DNA of 64,000 nucleotides, taken from positions 1 to 64,000 of the forward strand of contig NZ_NEHW01000021.1 of assembly GCF_002112505.1 (NCBI RefSeq), in the 5' to 3' direction. Position 1 is the first letter of the stretch. Every line of letters starts with the position of its first letter. Under the pieces are notes generated by a model. That model was given only the letters and a program-made list of their open reading frames with translations, searched no databases and had not been told where the DNA came from. The stretch is from Pseudomonas sp. R28(2017). Lineage in GTDB: Bacteria; Pseudomonadota; Gammaproteobacteria; Pseudomonadales; Pseudomonadaceae. Below, in pieces: positions 8,567 to 16,101 of the stretch. The translations under genes and the position numbers were made by a program.

Positions 8567-9471
8567 ACAGGCGTCGCATCCAGCGCATCGACGAACTGGT
8601 CGATGACGTGTTCAAGAGGTCGGTCGTAATCGTGTGCGCGCGGCACCGCAGCCAGCGGGCTGAGCAGTTCCAGGTGCTGCTGCGTTTCGGCGCAGCCACT
8701 GAGCAGGCGATAGGCACTGCTGGCGTGGCGCGACGGGAAGCAGTAAAGGCGCGGGTGCATGAAGTCGTCGGCCAGCAGGCTCACCGCCGGCACGCTCGGT
8801 TGCCCGCTCATGCGCGTCAGCCAGGTCAACCAGAGGTCGGCCGTGGGGTTTTTCAGGCCGCGTTCGGCCGGCAGCGGCAGTTCGATGCCGCCTTCGAAGT
8901 CGCCGTGCAGCGTGGTCCGGCTGGCCTGCAGCCGCGCCAGTGCGGTGGCACTGTCGAAGCCCGGCCAGGAGCCGTGCAGGGCGCGGGCGACGTCTGCGAA
9001 GCTGTAGTCGTGGAGGAACTTGGCGTGCACACGGCGGAACAGGTCGAGGTCCTGGGCCTGCAGCGGGCGCAGGGCCTTGATCCGTTCGAACAGGCTGGCG
9101 CAGTCGGCGCCTTGCACTGCCTGGTGCAGCAACGGCTTGATCTGAGCGCTGAACAGCTCACCGAGGGTGAACGGGTTGACCAGCGCCGCGCCTTCCTCGC
9201 CCTTGAGCAACTGGAAGATGAAGAACGGGTAGCGCCGCTGGCTGGCGTCACGTGAGCTGAGCAGGCCACCGAGCAGCCAGTTGCCGTTGCGCGCACGGTA
9301 GTTGAACAGGCACATCGGCAGCGCGTCGAACAACGCCTGCCAGTCCTCGCGGTGGCGCATCGCCGCCAGCGAAGACTGCAGCCAGGCGTCGAACTCGCAG
9401 ACTTCCTCCGCCGCGCCATGCAGGCTGACGAAGTCTGCGCTCGACGGCAGCTTGCCGAAGCAACCGATCAT
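8563..9471 (-). CDS. tagF: TagF, T6SS accessory regulator
   Basis: A 302-residue TagF-family protein starting MIGCFGKLPSSADFV, the characteristic TagF opening (GxxGKLPxxGDFV pattern). The family represses T6SS assembly post-translationally, in known cases by acting on Fha. It overlaps tssM upstream and the TssM-OmpA gene downstream, each by 4 bases (ATGA), so all three are translationally coupled. It is a stand-alone TagF, not fused to a PppA phosphatase. No PpkA, PppA or Fha gene is visible in this window, so its target here is unclear. Confidence 0.88.
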   Translation of the reverse strand: MIGCFGKLPSSADFVSLHGAAEEVCEFDAWLQSSLAAMRHREDWQALFDALPMCLFNYRARNGNWLLGGLLSSRDASQRRYPFFIFQLLKGEEGAALVNPFTLGELFSAQIKPLLHQAVQGADCASLFERIKALRPLQAQDLDLFRRVHAKFLHDYSFADVARALHGSWPGFDSATALARLQASRTTLHGDFEGGIELPLPAERGLKNPTADLWLTWLTRMSGQPSVPAVSLLADDFMHPRLYCFPSRHASSAYRLLSGCAETQQHLELLSPLAAVPRAHDYDRPLEHVIDQFVDALDATPV

Positions 9472-12400
9472 TGCGCGCCCCTGTCGTTGAGGGCGCTGAG
9501 GGCCTTGACGTCACCCAGGTCGGTCAGCTTTACCCCACCGAAGTTGCGCACCACCAGGCTCACCCGGCCGTTGGCGGTGTTCCAGCTGAAGCGCTGCTGG
9601 ATGCCGTCGAGGTCTTCGACCCGGGCGCTTTCGTTCATGCGCAGCAGGCCCCAGCGCCCCGGGAAGTCGAACACGGTGACCCGTGCGCCGCTCAGGGTGA
9701 CCACGTCCAGGCGGGCGCCAGGCGCGTTGCTGGTGCCCGGCCAGGCAAAACGGTTCCAGCTGCTGCGACCGTTCCGGTAGTGCTGTTCCTGGCCGTCGAG
9801 GGTGAACACGATGTCAGTAAAGTTGGCCGATGGGTCGAGCATGATCTCGAAACCGTTGTCACGGTCCGACAGGCTGGCGATCACCTGGCCCACGGAGCTG
9901 GCCTTGTCGATGCTGTTGAGCATGCGCGGGTTGACCAGCGCCGGTCCCTTGCCGTCGCCGGCACCCAGGCCTTCACCGCCGGCCAGGTTGCCGATCTCGT
10001 TGCGCTTGAAGGCTGGCAGCAGGCCGCTGTCAGGGTCGACGAAGCGCTGCAGGTCTTTCACCGATGCCTCGTTGCGGCTACCGCCAGCAATCGGGTAGCG
10101 GTGCGCCATGACCTGTTCCCACGGTTTGGCAATCTGCTGTGCCCAGGCTTTGGCGATCTGCTGGCCGGCTGGGTCGCGCAGGGTCGCCCAGGCGTACTGG
10201 ATCGGCAGGCTGAACAGCCCCTGCAGCGAGCGCGACAGGCCGTCCTGGCTGGTGTCGATACTGCTTTCCACGTAGTTGCGCACGGTGGTGACTTCGCTCG
10301 GCTGGCCTTCCAGGGTTTCGCTGATCAGCTGCTTGCTGCTCTTGCCCACATCCTGCGAGCGCTGGATGTTGTTCATGCGCACCTTGAGCTTGCGCAGCGC
10401 AGCCAGGTAGCGGTCCATGATGGTGCTGTCGGCGCCTTCGGCATTGTTCTCGGCAAACACCCGCGCCACCGGCTCGAAGCGCTTGGCCAGGCTGCCGTCA
10501 TCGACCGCCGGCAGTACCGGGGCGACGTTGACGGGGAGGGCGTCTTTGCTGTCGATCAGGCCGGAGACCTTGCTCCAGAAGCCGTCCTCGCGGGTGGCAC
10601 CAGGGGTCGGGATGGCGTGCTTGACCGGCAGGTCCCACTGGGTGTTGTCGTTGACCGCCGCCAGCAGGTTCTTCACCGGCGAGTTCTGCACATCACTGAG
10701 CAGGCCCAGTTGCTGGGTGGCCGAGGCCAGGTCGGCAAAATGACGCACGCCGACGCTGCTGACCATCTTGTACCAGGCCTGGGTGTAGTCGCGCTTGTAG
10801 CGGGTCATGAACTCGCGAACGAAGTTGGCCTTCTGCACGATGGCATCGCCGCCTTCGCCGTCCAGTACCCAGTCAGACTCGTTGCGCAGGTTGCCTGATA
10901 CCAGCTTGATCAGCTCGGGCTTGACGAAGGTGTCCCAGCCCTGACGGGTGTAGATCGCTGGCACGCCGGCAGAGCCATACAGCAATGCGCGCCCCGGTTG
11001 CGGCACCAGGTCATTGAGGCTCAGCGCCGGGAACTGGCGGCTCGATTCGAGCTGCAGGCGCAGGTATTCGCGATCGACCAGCGAGCTGGAGATCATGAAC
11101 GCCTTGAGGTTTTCCCGGGTTTCGTTGATCAGCTGCTCGTTGCGTGGCAACGACGGTGCTTCGCCTTGTTCCAGCAACTGCACGTACAGGGGGGCGTTTT
11201 CTTCGATCACGCCGGCATCGGCCGGGGTGCCTTCACCGGCGGCGCTGGCCCAGGCCTGCGGCAGGCTGGCGGCGACGAAGGCGGCGTCTGGATGGGCCTT
11301 GGGCTCGGTCAGCAACAAGTAGAGCTTGAGGGTGTTGTAGGCATCGATGATCGACGCCACTTGCTGTTCGTCCAGGCGCCCGAGCATTTCCTCGGACAGC
11401 GACAGGCCACCGGTGGTGGCCGACAGTTCGGCGGCATCGCTGGCGGTGGCCAGGTTGACCTTGGCTGCATAGGCGCCGGCGCGGGTGTTGCCCAGCGCGG
11501 CCTGGGCCCTGGCGGCAACGGCGGGTGCCAATGGCTTGCCGTTGCGCTTCTTCGGTTGCGGCGCGGGGGTGAACTCCAGTTCCTGGTTGATGCCGCTGGC
11601 GAAGGTGTTGAAGGCGCGCATCTGCACTTGCAGGCTGCGGGCGATCGGCTCCAGCGCCTGGCTGCGCAGTTGCGTCAGGTAAGCCGTGCGGGTTATCTGG
11701 TGGATGGCCTCGCCATGGTACAGGCCGGCGCTCAATGGCAGCGGCACACCTTGCAGGCGATGGGCCTCGACGGTGGCCATTTGTTCGCGCAGCACTTCCA
11801 GGCCCTTGCCGGCGGCCAGCAACTGCTCGCGGTCTTCGGCCTGCTCGATCTGCGCCAGTTGCCCGCGCAGGCTGTAAAGCCACTGGCGGTTGTTGGCGAA
11901 CGACAGCGCCTGCCAGCCGATGAACAGCACGCCGGTGGCTGCCGCCAGGCCCAGCAGCAGCGGGCTGAATGCACGCTGGCGGCCCATGCGCGACTGGAAC
12001 AGCGTCAGGTCACGATCGGGGAAGATCACCCGGCGGAAGGTATCGGTAATGAAGTAGCTGCGGTTACCCGCGGCCTTGCTGGCGTTTTCAGTGCCGTCAT
12101 CATAGGCGAGCTTCAGGGCGAACTCGTCGGCGATGGCATCTTCGTAGACCTGCCCAAGGTGCTGCTCGGTCTGCAGGGCACTGGTGAAGTACAGGCCGCG
12201 CAGCAGCAGCGGGGCGCCGCCGCGGTGGCCGTGGGTGAAGTGTTCGAGGAACTGTTCGAGAATGCCGCTCAGTTCGGCGAAGTACTGTGGGAAGTTCAGC
12301 AGGGTGCTGTCAGCCTCGGCGCCAAGGGCGATCATCTGCGCGTCGACGTGCTGGCGAACATGGCCCTGGAGGTTCTTCAGGCGCGTCTGCAGCACGGCAT

Positions 12401-13271
12401 GCAGGCCATTGTTGCGGATTTCCGAAAGGCCGAAGGTCATGCCCAGCGGCTGCTGGCGTTCGTGCAGGTCGAGGCCGTCGAAGGCCTGGTTGAAGCCCGG
12501 CAGCTGGTCGGTCTTGCTCAGCATCAGGTAGATCGGCGGGTTGGCGCCAAGGCACTCGGCGTACTCTTCCACCCGCGCCGCCAGTTGGGCGGCCCAGGCA
12601 GTGCGTTGTTCGCTATTGGCAGCCAGCAGTTCGGGCAGGCTCACCACCAGCACCAGGCCGTTGATCGCGGCCTTGCCACGCTGCTTGCGCAGCATGCGCA
12701 GGAAGGCCGAGAACTCGCTGGCCGACTGGTCGTCGCGCAGGTAGCGGCCGGCAGTGTCGATCATCACCGCGTCAGGGCTGAAGTACCAGTCGCAGTGCTG
12801 GGTGCCGCTTTCACTGTCGCTGGCCGTGGCGATGCTGGCCGACAGGCCCGAATGGGTCAGCAGCGAGGTCTTGCCGGCGGCCGACATGCCGATCACCAGG
12901 TACCAGGGCAGGTCGGACAGCGCCGCCTTGCCGCCACCGCCGGCGGAGCGGTCGGTGCGCAGCATGGCGATGGCGTGCTTGAGGCGCTCGCGCAGCACCT
13001 GCTGGTCACGGAATTCGCCGGTGGCATTCCACGAGCGGTCGACCTCCATCTGCAGGAGGTTCTCCAGGTTGTGCTCGGCGCGGATGCGCTGGTACTGGCG
13101 CAATACGATCACCAGCAGGAAGCAGGCGCTGATGATCGCCAGCGCTTCGGGCACGTGATGGCGCAGCCACGGCACCAGCGGCGCGACCAGCCAGCAGATC
13201 AACAGGCTCGCCAGCCACAGCAGTGGCAGGAGAATCCAGAAACTTTTCAACAGACGCAGTAATGTTTTCAT
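9468..13271 (-). CDS. tssM: TssM (IcmF), T6SS membrane-complex protein
   Basis: A 1267-residue inner-membrane protein of normal TssM length. Two membrane helices near the N-terminus (about 10-32 and 43-58) are followed by a cytoplasmic NTPase-like domain with Walker A GMSAAGKT at 128-135 and MIDTAGRYL. A third membrane helix (FSPLLLGLAAATGVLFIGWQAL) precedes the long periplasmic region that ends in the conserved C-terminal beta domain. TssM spans the envelope with TssL and TssJ and contacts the outer-membrane lipoprotein. It lies 30 bases after tssL and overlaps tagF by 4 bases. The intact Walker motif suggests nucleotide binding is kept. Confidence 0.95.
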   Translation of the reverse strand: MKTLLRLLKSFWILLPLLWLASLLICWLVAPLVPWLRHHVPEALAIISACFLLVIVLRQYQRIRAEHNLENLLQMEVDRSWNATGEFRDQQVLRERLKHAIAMLRTDRSAGGGGKAALSDLPWYLVIGMSAAGKTSLLTHSGLSASIATASDSESGTQHCDWYFSPDAVMIDTAGRYLRDDQSASEFSAFLRMLRKQRGKAAINGLVLVVSLPELLAANSEQRTAWAAQLAARVEEYAECLGANPPIYLMLSKTDQLPGFNQAFDGLDLHERQQPLGMTFGLSEIRNNGLHAVLQTRLKNLQGHVRQHVDAQMIALGAEADSTLLNFPQYFAELSGILEQFLEHFTHGHRGGAPLLLRGLYFTSALQTEQHLGQVYEDAIADEFALKLAYDDGTENASKAAGNRSYFITDTFRRVIFPDRDLTLFQSRMGRQRAFSPLLLGLAAATGVLFIGWQALSFANNRQWLYSLRGQLAQIEQAEDREQLLAAGKGLEVLREQMATVEAHRLQGVPLPLSAGLYHGEAIHQITRTAYLTQLRSQALEPIARSLQVQMRAFNTFASGINQELEFTPAPQPKKRNGKPLAPAVAARAQAALGNTRAGAYAAKVNLATASDAAELSATTGGLSLSEEMLGRLDEQQVASIIDAYNTLKLYLLLTEPKAHPDAAFVAASLPQAWASAAGEGTPADAGVIEENAPLYVQLLEQGEAPSLPRNEQLINETRENLKAFMISSSLVDREYLRLQLESSRQFPALSLNDLVPQPGRALLYGSAGVPAIYTRQGWDTFVKPELIKLVSGNLRNESDWVLDGEGGDAIVQKANFVREFMTRYKRDYTQAWYKMVSSVGVRHFADLASATQQLGLLSDVQNSPVKNLLAAVNDNTQWDLPVKHAIPTPGATREDGFWSKVSGLIDSKDALPVNVAPVLPAVDDGSLAKRFEPVARVFAENNAEGADSTIMDRYLAALRKLKVRMNNIQRSQDVGKSSKQLISETLEGQPSEVTTVRNYVESSIDTSQDGLSRSLQGLFSLPIQYAWATLRDPAGQQIAKAWAQQIAKPWEQVMAHRYPIAGGSRNEASVKDLQRFVDPDSGLLPAFKRNEIGNLAGGEGLGAGDGKGPALVNPRMLNSIDKASSVGQVIASLSDRDNGFEIMLDPSANFTDIVFTLDGQEQHYRNGRSSWNRFAWPGTSNAPGARLDVVTLSGARVTVFDFPGRWGLLRMNESARVEDLDGIQQRFSWNTANGRVSLVVRNFGGVKLTDLGDVKALSALNDRGAQ

Positions 13272-13301
13272 GTCTTCCTGACTCGGCTACCTGAGGTGTG
13301 C

Positions 13302-14018
13302 TCAGGCACTGAACAGCTGGCGGATTTGTTCGGAAAGCGCAGCGACGTCCTTGTCCAGCAACCAGTCGAGCGTCAGGTACACGGCGACGCAGACCAGCGC
13401 GATCAGCGCCAGGTACACCCACAGCGGCACCTCGTGGCGCAGCATCTGCGACACCTGGTCGGGCAGCGCCCAGTCCGGTGACAGGGCCTTGGGCGCCTTG
13501 CGGTAGCGGGCGATGTCCTGGCCGAGGGTGTTGGCCAGGTAGCGCAGCTGGTCCTTCTGGCCGACGCTGAACTTGCCTTCGAAGCCCAGTGCCAGGCACA
13601 GGTGGTACACCTCCAGCACGTCGATGTTCTGCTTGACGTCGGCACGCAGTGCGTCGACCTTCTCGTAGAAGCCTTCGCCGGCAAGGTGCACACCGAAGTA
13701 GCGGAACTGCAGCGGCTGCAGCTCGAAGTGCCGGCGCAGTTCGTTGTCACCCGAGCGCAGCACGCTTTCATCGAGGAACGCGCACAGGGCGTACTGGGTG
13801 TCCTTGACCTGCTCGACGCTGTAGTTGGCGGCACGGGCATCGCGTTCGAGGTTGGCGAAGAAGCGCTCGACGCTGCCTTCGAAGGCCTGCACCGAGGTGA
13901 CCTGGCGGCCACGGCGCACGATCAGCGCCATGCTGATGAAGTCCTGGACCAGGTCCTTGAGCGTCGGTTTGTCGTTGGCGGCCGCGACGGCGCCCTGTTG
14001 CAGTACGGCTTCGGTCAT
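13302..14018 (-). CDS. tssL: TssL (DotU/IcmH), T6SS membrane-complex protein
   Basis: A 238-residue cytoplasmic-domain protein with one C-terminal membrane anchor (VPLWVYLALIALVCVAVYL, about residues 199-218). The DotU fold is recognisable by CAFLDESVL, FYEKVDALRAD and EVYHLCLALGFEGKF. Many TssL proteins carry a C-terminal OmpA domain; this one ends about 20 residues after the membrane helix and lacks it. The anchor appears instead on the TssM-like protein at 6074-8566. The gene overlaps tssK by 4 bases. Confidence 0.94.
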   Translation of the reverse strand: MTEAVLQQGAVAAANDKPTLKDLVQDFISMALIVRRGRQVTSVQAFEGSVERFFANLERDARAANYSVEQVKDTQYALCAFLDESVLRSGDNELRRHFELQPLQFRYFGVHLAGEGFYEKVDALRADVKQNIDVLEVYHLCLALGFEGKFSVGQKDQLRYLANTLGQDIARYRKAPKALSPDWALPDQVSQMLRHEVPLWVYLALIALVCVAVYLTLDWLLDKDVAALSEQIRQLFSA

Positions 14019-15358
14019 TTGAGCACCGCCATCAGTTCAAGCTTGAGGTTGGTAAAGGCGCTGGGCGCGTAGAAGCAGATGGTCTGGGCATTCATCATTC
14101 GCTCGTACACATGGCCGTGGGGCTCGATGGCGAAGTACTGGTTGTCCAGGCGCACCGGGATCGCGTTCGGCAGGCGTGCAGCGTGGTTGAGGGTGACGCC
14201 AGGCATGGCGCTGTTGACCACCACCTCGATGTCTTCCGGCGAGCCGACCTTGAAGGCCCGCGGCACCAGCTCCAGCAGGCTGGCACCGGGCATGTCGGCG
14301 TGCACCGCGATATAGAAGTCGGCTTCGACCAGGCGCGGGTCGCGCAGCTTGCCCTGCCAGTGCCCCGGTTTGGTCAGGGTCAGGTCGATGACGATGCACT
14401 GGTTGGGCACGACGTTGTCGAGCATCACCCGGATCATTTCGTCGAGCTTGACCAGCGACGCCGCCGGGTCATGGTGATCGTACTCGGGGATATCGCTGAG
14501 CTGGGTGTCCAGGCTGAAGGTCAGCAGGCCGCCAGCCAGGTCGGCGAGGAACAGGTACAGGCGCTCCGGGTGCAGGCGCGGGTGGGCCAGCAGGTGAGCG
14601 AGCTGCGGGTGGGCCCGGTTGACGGTGTTCAGCAACCAGAACAGGGTGACGTCGCTGGAACCGAACTCGGCGATCTGGTCGGCGCGCTCGCGGCGCCGGC
14701 CCGACAGCGCCTTGTTCTTGGCCTGCAAGGCGCCCAGCAAACGCTTGCCGATGCCGGCCAGGGTCTCATGGCTGCCCAGGTGCAGGGTCGGGTGAACGAA
14801 ATGCGGGTCGAGGCTGAAACCGCCCATGCTGTTGCGCGTTAGCTGGGCCAGCGGGCAATGGCTGTAGCCGTCCAGGTTGTCACCGTCGACCAGCAGCACC
14901 ACGTTCAGGCGCAGGCTGGTGATCTCGTTTTCCAGCTCGCCTTCGTTGAGGTCGGGCAGGGTGTCGAACTGCTTGCGAAAGCGCCGGGCGGCCTTGTGCT
15001 CATGGCCATCCTCGACGTAGTTGAGGCCGAACGGCTCGGGCAGCTTGAGCGCGGCATAGACCTTCAGGTCGTTGGCCTTGAGCAGGTCCTTGAGGTCACG
15101 CGCGGCCGGCAGCGGGTCGTGCTGCGGGGCGTCGTACAGGCTGCCATCGGGAAACACCAGCTTCAGGCGCTTGAGCTGCAGCGAACCGTTGGCCAGGGCA
15201 TCCTCGTCCACCTGCAGCGTCTGCACACCCCAATGGAACGGGGTGCCGCGCAGGGTAGCCTCGGCCAGCTGGTGCTGGTGGAACTCATCCTGGTACTGGA
15301 AGTGCTGGGGCAGCAGGAACATGCCTTCCGACCACATCACCCGGCTCTGCTTGCTCAT
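14015..15358 (-). CDS. tssK: TssK, T6SS baseplate adaptor
   Basis: A 447-residue TssK with the family opening WSEGMFLLPQHFQYQDEF and C-terminal HGHVYERMMNAQTICFYAP. TssK trimers link the cytoplasmic baseplate to the TssL-TssM membrane complex. The start ATG overlaps the tssJ stop and its own stop overlaps the tssL start, both ATGA. Length and termini match the family, so the start is secure. Confidence 0.95.
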   Translation of the reverse strand: MSKQSRVMWSEGMFLLPQHFQYQDEFHQHQLAEATLRGTPFHWGVQTLQVDEDALANGSLQLKRLKLVFPDGSLYDAPQHDPLPAARDLKDLLKANDLKVYAALKLPEPFGLNYVEDGHEHKAARRFRKQFDTLPDLNEGELENEITSLRLNVVLLVDGDNLDGYSHCPLAQLTRNSMGGFSLDPHFVHPTLHLGSHETLAGIGKRLLGALQAKNKALSGRRRERADQIAEFGSSDVTLFWLLNTVNRAHPQLAHLLAHPRLHPERLYLFLADLAGGLLTFSLDTQLSDIPEYDHHDPAASLVKLDEMIRVMLDNVVPNQCIVIDLTLTKPGHWQGKLRDPRLVEADFYIAVHADMPGASLLELVPRAFKVGSPEDIEVVVNSAMPGVTLNHAARLPNAIPVRLDNQYFAIEPHGHVYERMMNAQTICFYAPSAFTNLKLELMAVLK

Positions 15359-16077
15359 TTGACGCTATCCACTAAAGAGTTGAGGGTTTTATCTGCCGCG
15401 TTCTGCGCCGACCGGCCGGCAACATCGGTGGCCTTGTCGAGCACCGCGTCCTGCACCTTGTCGGTGAGGGTCGGTTCGGCTTCCTTGGCCTTCTGTGCGG
15501 CCGCCAGCTGGTCTGCGGTCGGCGGCTTGTTCAGTACGTCGACGCCGCGCATGGCGCTGATTTCGGTCTTGTCCACCAGCACCCGCAGGCCGTCGGAGGA
15601 GAACCAGATGCCGTCCTTGCGCAGCGAGTTGGCGTCGAAGGCGACTTTCCAGCGCGCGTCCTGTTCGTCACGGAAGAACGCCGCCACACCCACGTAGCGC
15701 GCGCTCTTGGCCAGCGGCCACTGGTCGATTTGGCCGATGCCCGGCAGCAGGGTGATCTCGCGGGCTTCCACCAGGGTGTTGCCGAGGGCCTTTTCCGGGG
15801 TGTCCCAGAGGGTCTCGGCATCGGTGGCGGCGAAGCGTTCGAGGTCGGTCAGCTGGTACACGCGCATCACCACCGACAGCGGTTTGCCCTCGACATCGGG
15901 GTTGAGCTGGTTGCCGCCGTCGGACGTCAGGATGACCTTCTCGCTGTCGGCCAGCATGTCGGCCGCCCAGCTGTCATCCATGCGTTTGCCGATACGGTCG
16001 GTGACCCCGCAGCCGGCCAATGCCAGCAGCAGGGCGGCGGTGGTCAGGCGCTTGAGGGCGGTGGGCTTGTGGTGCAT
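15355..16077 (-). CDS. tssJ: TssJ, T6SS outer-membrane lipoprotein
   Basis: A 240-residue lipoprotein with signal peptide and lipobox LALAGC (Cys about residue 23). The TssJ beta-sandwich covers about residues 45-175, including VVMRVYQLTDLERF and the LLPGIGQIDQWPLAKSARYVG segment. TssJ anchors the TssM periplasmic domain at the outer membrane. The protein continues about 60 residues beyond the usual TssJ end with an alanine/lysine/aspartate-rich, probably helical tail (from about residue 182). The gene starts 24 bases after tssH and overlaps tssK by 4 bases. Confidence 0.92.
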   Translation of the reverse strand: MHHKPTALKRLTTAALLLALAGCGVTDRIGKRMDDSWAADMLADSEKVILTSDGGNQLNPDVEGKPLSVVMRVYQLTDLERFAATDAETLWDTPEKALGNTLVEAREITLLPGIGQIDQWPLAKSARYVGVAAFFRDEQDARWKVAFDANSLRKDGIWFSSDGLRVLVDKTEISAMRGVDVLNKPPTADQLAAAQKAKEAEPTLTDKVQDAVLDKATDVAGRSAQNAADKTLNSLVDSVK

Positions 16078-16101
16078 GACGGCTAAACCTCCTTGTACGG
16101 T

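Noticed and set aside
6779..8629. 616-codon plus-strand frame opposite the TssM-OmpA gene
   Set aside because: Antisense shadow in GC-rich DNA, low-complexity composition, no start site.
10998..13262. 754-codon plus-strand frame opposite tssM
   Set aside because: Antisense shadow of a clearly identified TssM; rich in Gln/Gly/Ala as expected from reversed codons.
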